This document shows, piece after piece, positions 9,530-17,017 of a stretch of 64,000 nucleotides of DNA. The notes under the pieces are model-generated. The model was not told where the DNA came from and did not search any database. It saw only the letters and a program-made list of their open reading frames with translations. The stretch is from Gammaproteobacteria bacterium (GTDB lineage: Bacteria > Pseudomonadota > Gammaproteobacteria > Pseudomonadales > Azotimanducaceae): assembly GCA_007694905.1 (NCBI GenBank), contig REEU01000127.1:1-64000 (forward strand). Reading direction: 5' to 3'. The first letter of the stretch is position 1, and every line of letters begins with the position of its first letter. The position numbers and the translations under genes are program-made.

Positions 9530-10060
9530 ATGGACCTGCCGCCGCCCGCCGCAAGCGTCTCGGCCCCGCTGCTCACCTGCGCAGCGGCCGGCCGGCCGTC
9601 CCTGCGGGTTGCAGCGACCCTGCTGGCGTTAGCCATGCTGCTGACCAGCGCTGCCACCATAGCCGACTGCGCTCCGTTCCAGATCGACGGCGATCGCATC
9701 GAGCAGCCACTCGCCGAAAAGGTCGGAGAGGCCGCAGCCGGAGCGCGTGTAGCGGCCGACCGCCAGCGCGGCGACTGCGTCATCTGCCACCGGCTGCCAT
9801 TGCCCGAGGGCCGCTTCCACGGCAACCTGGGCCCGGACCTGCAGGCCGTGGGTCTGCGCCTGTCGCCAGCCCAACTGCGCCTGCGCGTGGCAGCGAACCG
9901 GCACCTCAATCCGGAGTCGATCATGCCTGACTACTGCCGCAGCGGTGACCGCCATCGGGTCGCGGAGAGCCACCGTGGCCAGCCCATACTCAGCGCCCAG
10001 GAGATCGAGGACCTGGTGGCCTGGCTGAGCGGGCTCGAAGCGGTGGAGAAGACGCCGTGA
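9530..10060 (+). CDS. soxX: SoxX, monohaem subunit of SoxAX cytochrome
   Basis: A 176-residue periplasmic cytochrome that, with SoxA, joins thiosulfate to the SoxY cysteine. The leader is long, with a hydrophobic core at about residues 26-42. The haem motif is CVICH (Cys83, Cys86, His87), and the distal Met132 lies in the SIMPDY motif typical of SoxX. The start is uncertain: ATG 9530 is 4 nt after fccB, while GTG 9482 and ATG 9491 overlap fccB and ATG 9635 is internal. The stop overlaps the soxY start (10057-10060). Confidence 0.88.
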   Translation: MDLPPPAASVSAPLLTCAAAGRPSLRVAATLLALAMLLTSAATIADCAPFQIDGDRIEQPLAEKVGEAAAGARVAADRQRGDCVICHRLPLPEGRFHGNLGPDLQAVGLRLSPAQLRLRVAANRHLNPESIMPDYCRSGDRHRVAESHRGQPILSAQEIEDLVAWLSGLEAVEKTP

Positions 10061-10515
10061 CAGCGCCGCTTAGACGTCGCAGCCTCCTCAAGGGCCTCGC
10101 CGGCAGCGCCTTCGTCCTCGTCGTGCCGCGAGCGCTCGCAGACCTCGACACCCGTCTGGAAGCGGCGCTGAGCGAACGCTTCGGCGAGCGGCGGCCGCAA
10201 CAGGGTGGCGTGGAGCTGGAGTTGAGCCGGCTGGTGGAGAACGGCAACTCGGTGGCGGTCACCGTGCGGGCGGCGTCTGGTGAACCGGCGCCTGCGGCCC
10301 TGCATCTGTTCATGCCCCGCAATCCTGAGCCCTGGGGAACCAGCTTCCAGGTCGCGCCGCCGGCACTGGCCGAGTTCAGCACCCGCATCCGCCTCGCCGG
10401 GACCCAGGACGTCCTGGCTGTGGCGGAGTGGGCGGACGGCCGCCTCGGCGCAATGGCCGCCTCCGTCATGGTCACCCTAGGCGCCTGTGCCGACGATCTC
10501 TATCTGGAGTTCTGA
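10057..10515 (+). CDS. soxY: SoxY, sulfur-carrier subunit with an unusual C-terminus
   Basis: A 152-residue periplasmic protein with a Tat-like leader (RRRSLLKG) and the SoxY immunoglobulin-like fold region. In known SoxY the substrate is carried on a cysteine in a C-terminal GGCGG swinging arm. Here the end reads LGACADDLYLEF, so the only arm cysteine (Cys144) is flanked by Ala and is followed by eight residues instead of two glycines. Position before soxZ and after soxX supports the identity. The altered arm may change substrate or partner specificity; whether it is active is unknown. Confidence 0.85.
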   Translation: MTAPLRRRSLLKGLAGSAFVLVVPRALADLDTRLEAALSERFGERRPQQGGVELELSRLVENGNSVAVTVRAASGEPAPAALHLFMPRNPEPWGTSFQVAPPALAEFSTRIRLAGTQDVLAVAEWADGRLGAMAASVMVTLGACADDLYLEF

Positions 10516-10517
10516 CC

Positions 10518-10847
10518 ATGACCCTGTCCGCCCGCGTCCGACTCCCGCAGCAGGCCCGCGCCGGCGAGGTCGTGGAGATTCGAACCCTGGTCAGCCATCC
10601 CATGGAGACTGGGTTTCGCGTCGACAGCTTCGGACGCAGGATTCCCCGCCGGATCCTCACCCGCTTCAGCTGTCGTTACGCGGATCGCCTGATCATCGAC
10701 ATGGACCTGCGGCCGAGCATCTCGGCGAACCCCTACCTGGCCTTCCGCTTCATTGCGGATCGCTCCGGGGAGATCGAGCTGCGCTGGCAAGGCGACCAAG
10801 GTGAAGAACTCATCGAGCGTGGTCACCTCGAGGTGACACCGGCATGA
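10518..10847 (+). CDS. soxZ: SoxZ, partner of SoxY
   Basis: A 109-residue all-beta protein forming the SoxYZ heterodimer. The segment VEIRTLVSHPMETGFR and the closing EIELRWQGDQGE region are characteristic. It has no signal peptide, as usual, since it is exported bound to Tat-targeted SoxY. ATG 10518 lies 2 nt after the soxY stop, and the stop overlaps the soxA start (ATGA). Confidence 0.92.
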   Translation: MTLSARVRLPQQARAGEVVEIRTLVSHPMETGFRVDSFGRRIPRRILTRFSCRYADRLIIDMDLRPSISANPYLAFRFIADRSGEIELRWQGDQGEELIERGHLEVTPA

Positions 10848-11605
10848 GGCATCCCCTGCTCCTGCTGTGGCTGCTGCTCGCACTCGAGGGACAGGCGGAA
10901 CCGCTTACAGGGCAGGTGTCCGGCTACCACCTCCTCGGAGAGGAATTACAGGCGCTGCAAGATGATGCATTCGCCAATCCCGGCATGCTCTGGGTGGATC
11001 GCGGGCAGCGCGCATGGAACAGCCCCGCGGGCGCCCGCGGCACGAGCTGCCGCGACTGCCACGGTGGCCCAGAGCGCATGCAGGGTCTCGCGGCCCAACT
11101 GCCGCGCTGGAACGCCGAAGACAAGCGACTGGAGAACCTGGAAGGCCTCGTCCGCAACTGCCGCAGCGTGCGGCAGCGGGCGGATCCGCCTGCCTACGAG
11201 AGCGATGAGCTGCTGGCGTTGACGACCCTGATCGCATACCAGTCCCGCGGGCTGCCGCTGACGGTGGCTGTCGACGGACCGGCCGCGGACGCCTTCGCCG
11301 CCGGCCGCGACGCCTTCGCAAGGCGGCGAGGACAGCTCGACCTGTCCTGCGCCGATTGTCACGACCGGCACGCCGGCGCCCGCCTCCGGGGCGAAACCAT
11401 CAGTGCAGGCATGATCAACGGCTTCCCTCTGTACCGTCTGACCTGGGAGGGCATGGGTTCCCGGCAGCGCATGATCCGCTGGTGCAACGAAGCGGTGCGC
11501 GCCGAACCTCTGCAACCGGACACGGCGAAAGCTTTGGCCCTGGAGCTCTTCCTGGCCTGGCGCTCGCGGGGGCTCGAACTCGAGTCGCCCGCCATTCGCC
11601 GCTGA
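10844..11605 (+). CDS. soxA: SoxA, dihaem subunit of SoxAX cytochrome
   Basis: A 253-residue periplasmic dihaem cytochrome, the catalytic subunit of SoxAX. Haem motifs are CRDCH (Cys69, Cys72, His73) and CADCH (Cys169, Cys172, His173). Cys106 (RNCRSVR) and Cys214 (RWCNEA) match the axial cysteine ligands, the second being the active-site cysteine. A signal peptide covers residues 1-18. soxB normally follows soxA in such operons, but here the next gene is galM 14 nt downstream, so SoxB must be encoded elsewhere or be absent. Confidence 0.92.
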   Translation: MRHPLLLLWLLLALEGQAEPLTGQVSGYHLLGEELQALQDDAFANPGMLWVDRGQRAWNSPAGARGTSCRDCHGGPERMQGLAAQLPRWNAEDKRLENLEGLVRNCRSVRQRADPPAYESDELLALTTLIAYQSRGLPLTVAVDGPAADAFAAGRDAFARRRGQLDLSCADCHDRHAGARLRGETISAGMINGFPLYRLTWEGMGSRQRMIRWCNEAVRAEPLQPDTAKALALELFLAWRSRGLELESPAIRR

Positions 11606-11619
11606 CAGGAGCGCAAGAC

Positions 11620-12615
11620 ATGCAGCGCAACAGCATCGAGCAGGTTCGGATCGGCAGTGCCGCGGGACTGACCGCGACGATCTCGAACTGGGGCGGTTAT
11701 CTCATCGAACTGTGCCCGGACGGCAAGCGGGACGTGGTCCTGGCCCATGCGGAGGATGGCGCCCGCCGTGGCGACGCCCTGCACCTCGGCTGCATCATCG
11801 GCCGCCATGCCAACCGCATTCGCGACGGATCCTTCGAACTCGACGGTTGGCAGCATCAGCTGCCCTGCAATGCAGACAACAACCACCTCCACGGTGGATA
11901 TGCAGGCTTCCACCAGCAGGTCTGGCGCATCACCGAGCGAGCGCCTGAACGCGTCCAGCTGACCCTGCGCTCACCCAACGGTCAGGAGGGCTATCCCGGA
12001 ACCCTGGACGTGGACGCCCGGATCACGGTGCCGGCCCCGGACCGTCTGCGGCTGGAATGCTTTGCCGTGACCGATGCACCAACACCGGTGAGCCTCACTT
12101 GGCACCCCTATTTCAACCTGCTGGGTCATGCCGCGGGTTCCGCTGGCGGGCACCGTATCCAGATCGACGCGGACCACTACCTGCCGATGACCCGGGAGTT
12201 CTGCCCGAGCGGGGAGATCGCGCCGGTGGATGCGACCCCCTTCGACCTGCGCCAACCGGTGATCATCGACCACGCGTTGGCGTCCAGACATCCGCAGATC
12301 GTCCTCGGCGAAGGCTTTGATCATTGCTTCGTGCTGCGGGGCGAGGGCCTGCGCCGGGCCGCACGACTCGAAACACCCACGGGCGATCTGGCCATGGAGG
12401 TCTGGACGACGCAGCCCGGCCTGCAATTCTACACCGGCAACACGCTGATGCTCCCGCGCGGGGCCAAGGACGGTGCCCGCTACCAACGACTCAGCGGCAT
12501 CTGCCTGGAACCCCAGGGTCTGCCCGATGCGCCCAATCAGCCCCATTTTCCCTCAACGACTCTGCGTCCAGGCGAGCGCTACCATCAGATCATCGAGTAC
12601 CGGTTCGAGCTGTGA
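11620..12615 (+). CDS. galM: Aldose 1-epimerase
   Basis: A 331-residue mutarotase interconverting alpha and beta anomers of aldoses. The catalytic His lies in the LTWHPYFNL motif and the catalytic Glu in the CLEPQGLPDAPN motif; GRHANRIRDG and NNHLHGG segments are also typical. ATG 11620 follows a CAGGAG site. It probably shares the sox transcript (14-nt gap), but a functional link is not obvious; no other galactose gene is present. Confidence 0.92.
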   Translation: MQRNSIEQVRIGSAAGLTATISNWGGYLIELCPDGKRDVVLAHAEDGARRGDALHLGCIIGRHANRIRDGSFELDGWQHQLPCNADNNHLHGGYAGFHQQVWRITERAPERVQLTLRSPNGQEGYPGTLDVDARITVPAPDRLRLECFAVTDAPTPVSLTWHPYFNLLGHAAGSAGGHRIQIDADHYLPMTREFCPSGEIAPVDATPFDLRQPVIIDHALASRHPQIVLGEGFDHCFVLRGEGLRRAARLETPTGDLAMEVWTTQPGLQFYTGNTLMLPRGAKDGARYQRLSGICLEPQGLPDAPNQPHFPSTTLRPGERYHQIIEYRFEL

Positions 12616-12717
12616 AATCGGACCGGAGCCGTAGCAGAGCCGCTCTTAGCCATCCGGCCAGGACATCACGTCGATGGGGAGCTATGCTTCACCCGACATG
12701 TCTTCAGGGGCAGGACC

Positions 12718-13317
12718 ATGAGTGTTTCCACGATCGTCACGCTGGTGATCATCGCGCTGTTGGTCTTCGGCGCGATCGCCATCTACAACCGGCTCGTCAC
12801 CTTGCGCAACCGGTTCCAGAACGCGTTTGCCCAGATCGAGGTTCAGCTCAAGCGTCGCTATGACCTGATCCCGAACCTGGTGGAAATCGCCAAGGGCTAT
12901 CTCAAACATGAGCGGGAAACTCTGGAAGCCGTTGTCCAGGCACGCAACCAGGCTCTGGGTGCGCTTCAGGCCGCGGCCAAAGACCCGGGTGATGCGGGCG
13001 CCATGCAGCAGCTCCAGGGCAGCGAGAACATGCTCACCAGCGCCCTCGGGCGACTCAACGTCGTCGTGGAGCAGTATCCCGACCTCAAGGCCAATCAAAA
13101 CATGATGCAGCTCAGCGAAGAGATGACCAGCACCGAGAATCGGGTCGCTTTCGCCCGTCAGGCCTTCAACGACTCGGTGATGGCGTTCAACAGTTATCGC
13201 CAGAGCTTCCCTCCGGTCATGATCGCCGGCATGTTCGGTTTCGGTCAGGACGCGACCCTGCTCCAGTTTGAGGACACCGAGGCCATCCGCCAGGCGCCCC
13301 AGGTGTCCTTCCAGTAA
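12718..13317 (+). CDS. LemA family protein
   Basis: A 199-residue protein with one N-terminal membrane helix (about residues 4-24) and a long helical LemA domain, including the conserved KRRYDLIPNLVEIAKGY segment. Function of the family is unclear; LemA genes commonly sit beside M48 metallopeptidases or TPM-domain genes. Here the partner is the M48 gene 18 nt downstream, so the two are very likely cotranscribed. A 102-nt gap before it holds no recognised element. Confidence 0.9.
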   Translation: MSVSTIVTLVIIALLVFGAIAIYNRLVTLRNRFQNAFAQIEVQLKRRYDLIPNLVEIAKGYLKHERETLEAVVQARNQALGALQAAAKDPGDAGAMQQLQGSENMLTSALGRLNVVVEQYPDLKANQNMMQLSEEMTSTENRVAFARQAFNDSVMAFNSYRQSFPPVMIAGMFGFGQDATLLQFEDTEAIRQAPQVSFQ

Positions 13318-13335
13318 TCGGGAGCGCAGGCTGCC

Positions 13336-15369
13336 ATGTCGGCGACCATGGACTTCTTCGAAGCCCAGGCGGCAGCCCATCGCACGACGCTGCGGCTGAT
13401 CGGGCTGTTCATCGGCGCGGTGCTGGCGCTGATCGTACTGACCATCCTCGTGGTGGCCGCCGTGATCGCGTTCAACATGCCGCCCGCCGGGGTCATCAGC
13501 CTGGACAAGATCCTCCACGCACTGTCACCGGGGCTCATCCTCGGCATTGCCGGAGGCGTCATCGGGGTGGTGCTGGTGGCCAGCGTGTTCCGGCACCTGA
13601 GCCTGTCCCGCGGCGGACGCGTCATTGCGGAAAACCTCGGTGGTCGCCAACTGCAACCCAACAGCACTGATCAGGATGAACGCCGGCTGCTGAACGTGGT
13701 GGAGGAGATGGCCATCGCGGCGGGGCTGCCCGTACCCCCCGTCTACGTGATCGACGAGGACGGCATCAACGCGTTCGCCGCCGGCTACAGCCCGGACGAT
13801 GCCGTCATCGGCGTCACCCGGGGGGCGATGGAGGTGCTCGACCGGGACGAGCTGCAAGGTGTCATCGGCCATGAGTTCAGCCACATTCTCAACGGCGACA
13901 TGCGTTTGAACATCCGCCTGATGTCGGTGCTGTTCGGCATTCTGGTGATCGGCGTGGTCGGCCGCGGCCTGGTGATGAGCCGGCCACGCCGGGGCGGCAT
14001 GAGCAGCGCAGGCGGCTCCCGTCGCGGCGGCGCGGCCCAGGTGGCAGTCCTCGGTATCGCGCTGATGCTGCTCGGCTACATCGGTACCTTTTTCGGCAAC
14101 CTGATCAAGGCGGCGGTGAGCCGACAGCGGGAATTCCTGGCCGATGCCTCCGCCGTCCAGTTCACCCGCAACCCCGACGGGCTCGCCGGCGCCCTGCGCA
14201 AGATCGGCGCCCTCTCTGCGACCTCGCGCGTGCGCGATGGCCGCGCCGACGAGATGAGCCACATGTTCTTCGGTCCGGTCAGCGGTAGCAGCGGCAGCCG
14301 TCTGTTCGCGGGTCTCGCCACTCACCCACCCCTCGAGGCGCGCATCCGGGCAGTGGACCCTCGTTGGGACGGCACGTTTCCGCCCGTCCAGCGTCCCTCG
14401 CGCAAGGACGATGTGGAAATGGCCAGCGATACTGATCGCAAGTTCGCCGCAGCCAGCGCCCGCATGGGCATTCCGAATCCTCTTGCCGGTGTCACCGCAG
14501 ATCTGCCCCCCGCCGCCGGTGCCGCGATCGGCGGCGTGCTTGCAGCCGGCGTTCTCGCCGGCTCCGCCAGCAGCCGCATCGGCCAGGTCACGCCGGATGA
14601 CGTCGACGAGGCTCATGCCCTCATCGACGGCATCCCGAAGCCGCTCTACGACGCAGCCCACGACCCGTTCGGTGCGCGCGCGATGATCTACGCCCTGTTG
14701 CTCAGCAGCGACGCCGACATGCAGACGCAACAGCGGGAGCTACTCGCCGGGAAGGCGGAACCAGGGGTTCCGGAGCTGATCGACGATCTCGTGGCGGCGC
14801 GGGTGGCCCTGCCGGCGGGCCTCAAGCTGACCCTGCTGCAGATCGCCATGCCCGCACTGAAAAATCTGAGCGACGCCCAGTACCGCCGTTTCATGGCTGC
14901 GCTCACGGCCCTCGTCCGCTCCGATGGCAGCATCCATGCCTTCGAATGGGTGCTGCATCAAGTCCTGGTGAAGGAGTTGCGCCCTCACTTTGAGGGCGTG
15001 AGCCGGCGGCGCAGCGGCCGGCGCGCGCTCGATGACATGCCGGCAGCGGTGACGACGCTGCTGTCGTCCCTCGCCCGCGCGGGGCAGGACGACCTCGAGC
15101 AGGCCCGCAGCGCGTTCGCTGCCGCGACTGCAGAACTCGACCTGCCCGCAGACGGCTTCGAGGCCCAAGCCGATCCCAATATGGCGCGTCTCACCGGAGC
15201 CATGCGCCAGCTGCGCGAGCTGCATCCCCTGGCGCAACCGCGGCTGCTCAAGGCCTGCATCCGCTGCGTCCAGCACAGCGGCCGGATTCTGGACAGCGAA
15301 CGTGACCTGCTGCACGGTGTTGCCGCCGCACTCGATTGCCCCCTACCACCCCTGGTCGCGGAGCATTGA
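13336..15369 (+). CDS. M48 family membrane metallopeptidase with C-terminal extension
   Basis: A 677-residue inner-membrane zinc peptidase resembling HtpX. Two membrane helices (about 21-47 and 63-85) precede the HEFSH zinc site (His179, Glu180, His183); further hydrophobic segments lie near 192-215 and 231-258, and SRQREFLADASAV supplies the third ligand. HtpX is about 290 residues; the extra roughly 300-residue C-terminal part includes a TerB-like helical stretch ending in SGRILDSERDLL...ALDCPLPPL. The upstream LemA gene is its likely functional partner. The role of the extension is unknown. Confidence 0.87.
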   Translation: MSATMDFFEAQAAAHRTTLRLIGLFIGAVLALIVLTILVVAAVIAFNMPPAGVISLDKILHALSPGLILGIAGGVIGVVLVASVFRHLSLSRGGRVIAENLGGRQLQPNSTDQDERRLLNVVEEMAIAAGLPVPPVYVIDEDGINAFAAGYSPDDAVIGVTRGAMEVLDRDELQGVIGHEFSHILNGDMRLNIRLMSVLFGILVIGVVGRGLVMSRPRRGGMSSAGGSRRGGAAQVAVLGIALMLLGYIGTFFGNLIKAAVSRQREFLADASAVQFTRNPDGLAGALRKIGALSATSRVRDGRADEMSHMFFGPVSGSSGSRLFAGLATHPPLEARIRAVDPRWDGTFPPVQRPSRKDDVEMASDTDRKFAAASARMGIPNPLAGVTADLPPAAGAAIGGVLAAGVLAGSASSRIGQVTPDDVDEAHALIDGIPKPLYDAAHDPFGARAMIYALLLSSDADMQTQQRELLAGKAEPGVPELIDDLVAARVALPAGLKLTLLQIAMPALKNLSDAQYRRFMAALTALVRSDGSIHAFEWVLHQVLVKELRPHFEGVSRRRSGRRALDDMPAAVTTLLSSLARAGQDDLEQARSAFAAATAELDLPADGFEAQADPNMARLTGAMRQLRELHPLAQPRLLKACIRCVQHSGRILDSERDLLHGVAAALDCPLPPLVAEH

Positions 15370-15415
15370 CGCGGCCCGTACAATGCCCACGCCTTCGAAG
15401 CGGTGCACGGATTTC

Positions 15416-16990
15416 ATGATCGATCCCGAACAGGCACTCGAGCACGGTCCCGACCTCGATCCTGCCCCATCGGCCACGATCGCGGCCCTGGACATCGGCT
15501 CCAATTCCTTCCACATGATCGTAGCGCGCTACACCAACAACCGGCTCATGGTCCTGGATCGGCTCAAGGACATGGTACGGCTGGCGGCCGGTCTCGATCG
15601 CCACAATGATCTCCGCCCGGCGGTGATGGAGCGGGCACTGGAGAGTCTCGCGCGCATGGGCCAGCGTGTCCGCGAACTGCCCGAAGCCAACGTGCGCGTC
15701 GTCGGCACCAACACGCTGCGCAAGGCCCGCAACGGAGCAGAATTCGTGGAGCGGGCAAGCGACGTGCTCGGGCGCGAGGTGGAGATCATCTCCGGCCGCG
15801 AGGAAGCCCGCCTGATCTACCTGGGCGTCTCCCATTCCCTGGAAGACAACATGGAGTGCCGCCTGGTGGTGGACATCGGCGGCGGCTCCACTGAGCTGAT
15901 TCTCGGCCGGCAGTTTCAGCCCGAAACCATGGACAGCCTCTACATGGGCTGCGTCAGCATGAGCGCCGAATTCTTCCCCAGCGGCCGGATCACGGCAGCG
16001 GCCATGAAGGCCGCGGAACTCGCCGCGCGCCAGGAACTCGAGCCCATCGTCGCCCGCTACCGCAACCGAGGCTGGGATTCGGCCATCGGCGCGTCGGGAA
16101 CCATCCTCACCATCCAGGACGTCGTGGCGGCCCAAGGCTGGAGTACGGAGTCAATCACGGCGGAGGCGCTCAAGCGGCTGCAGGCGCAGCTCGTAGAGGT
16201 AGGACAGATCAACCGCCTGTCCCTACCGGGGCTGCCGAACCAGCGCGCCCCGGTGTTTCCGGGCGGGGTTGCGATCCTGGCGGCCATCTTCAAGGAACTC
16301 GACATTCAGCAGATGCAGACCTCATCCGGCGCTCTGCGGGAGGGCCTGCTCTGGGACCTGCTCGGTCGCCAGCAGCAGTTCGACATCCGAGAGCAGACCG
16401 TCGCCGATCTCATGGCCCGCTACCACGTGGATCAGGAGCAGGCCCTCCCTGTGCGGACGACGGCGCTCCGTCTGCTCGAGGCAGTGGCCGAGGCCTGGCA
16501 GCTCAACGATCCCGAGCTCGCCCAGCTGCTGCGCTGGGCGGCACAGCTGCACGAAATCGGCATGGACATCGCCTATGCCCAGTACCACAAACACGGCAGC
16601 TACCTGCTGCAGAACCTGGAAATGCCCGGATTCTCCCGGACGGAACAGCACAAGCTTGCCCTGCTGGTCCGGGCCCATCGGCGCAAGCTGCCGCGGGCGG
16701 AACTCGCGGCCACACCCATCGACAAGCCCGAAGACCTGATTCGACTGACGCTGCTGCTGCGCTGCGCAGCGGTCATGCATCGTGCCCGCAATCAGGCCCA
16801 GGCCCCGCCGCTGGCACGCATCGAGGCCCGGACCATAGGGGTGCATCTCACCTTTGCCGGAAGCTGGCTGCAGCAGCATCCGTTGACGCGACTCGATCTG
16901 GCCGAGGAGGCCCGCGCCTGGGCTGATCTCGGGGTGGGACTGACCTTCGCCGACGCGGCGCAAGACCAGGATGGCGACGCCGTAATTTGA
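15416..16990 (+). CDS. ppx: Exopolyphosphatase / Ppx-GppA phosphatase
   Basis: A 524-residue enzyme hydrolysing polyphosphate or pppGpp. The ASKHA-fold motifs are visible: ALDIGSNSFHMIVAR near residue 22, the GTNTLRKARN segment, and DIGGGSTELILG. The C-terminal HD-like helical part (LHEIGMDIAY) is that of long Ppx proteins. ATG 15416 is preferred to an upstream frame start inside the M48 gene. It faces ppk1 tail to tail with a 27-nt gap, so the two arms of polyphosphate turnover are neighbours but not in one operon. Confidence 0.92.
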   Translation: MIDPEQALEHGPDLDPAPSATIAALDIGSNSFHMIVARYTNNRLMVLDRLKDMVRLAAGLDRHNDLRPAVMERALESLARMGQRVRELPEANVRVVGTNTLRKARNGAEFVERASDVLGREVEIISGREEARLIYLGVSHSLEDNMECRLVVDIGGGSTELILGRQFQPETMDSLYMGCVSMSAEFFPSGRITAAAMKAAELAARQELEPIVARYRNRGWDSAIGASGTILTIQDVVAAQGWSTESITAEALKRLQAQLVEVGQINRLSLPGLPNQRAPVFPGGVAILAAIFKELDIQQMQTSSGALREGLLWDLLGRQQQFDIREQTVADLMARYHVDQEQALPVRTTALRLLEAVAEAWQLNDPELAQLLRWAAQLHEIGMDIAYAQYHKHGSYLLQNLEMPGFSRTEQHKLALLVRAHRRKLPRAELAATPIDKPEDLIRLTLLLRCAAVMHRARNQAQAPPLARIEARTIGVHLTFAGSWLQQHPLTRLDLAEEARAWADLGVGLTFADAAQDQDGDAVI

Positions 16991-17017
16991 ATCCGAGGAC
17001 TGCGTCCGGTGGTCGGG

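Noticed and set aside
13525-14730. A 401-codon minus-strand frame inside the M48 peptidase gene
   Set aside because: Antisense to a conserved gene with an intact zinc site; low-complexity His/Ala composition and no start signal.
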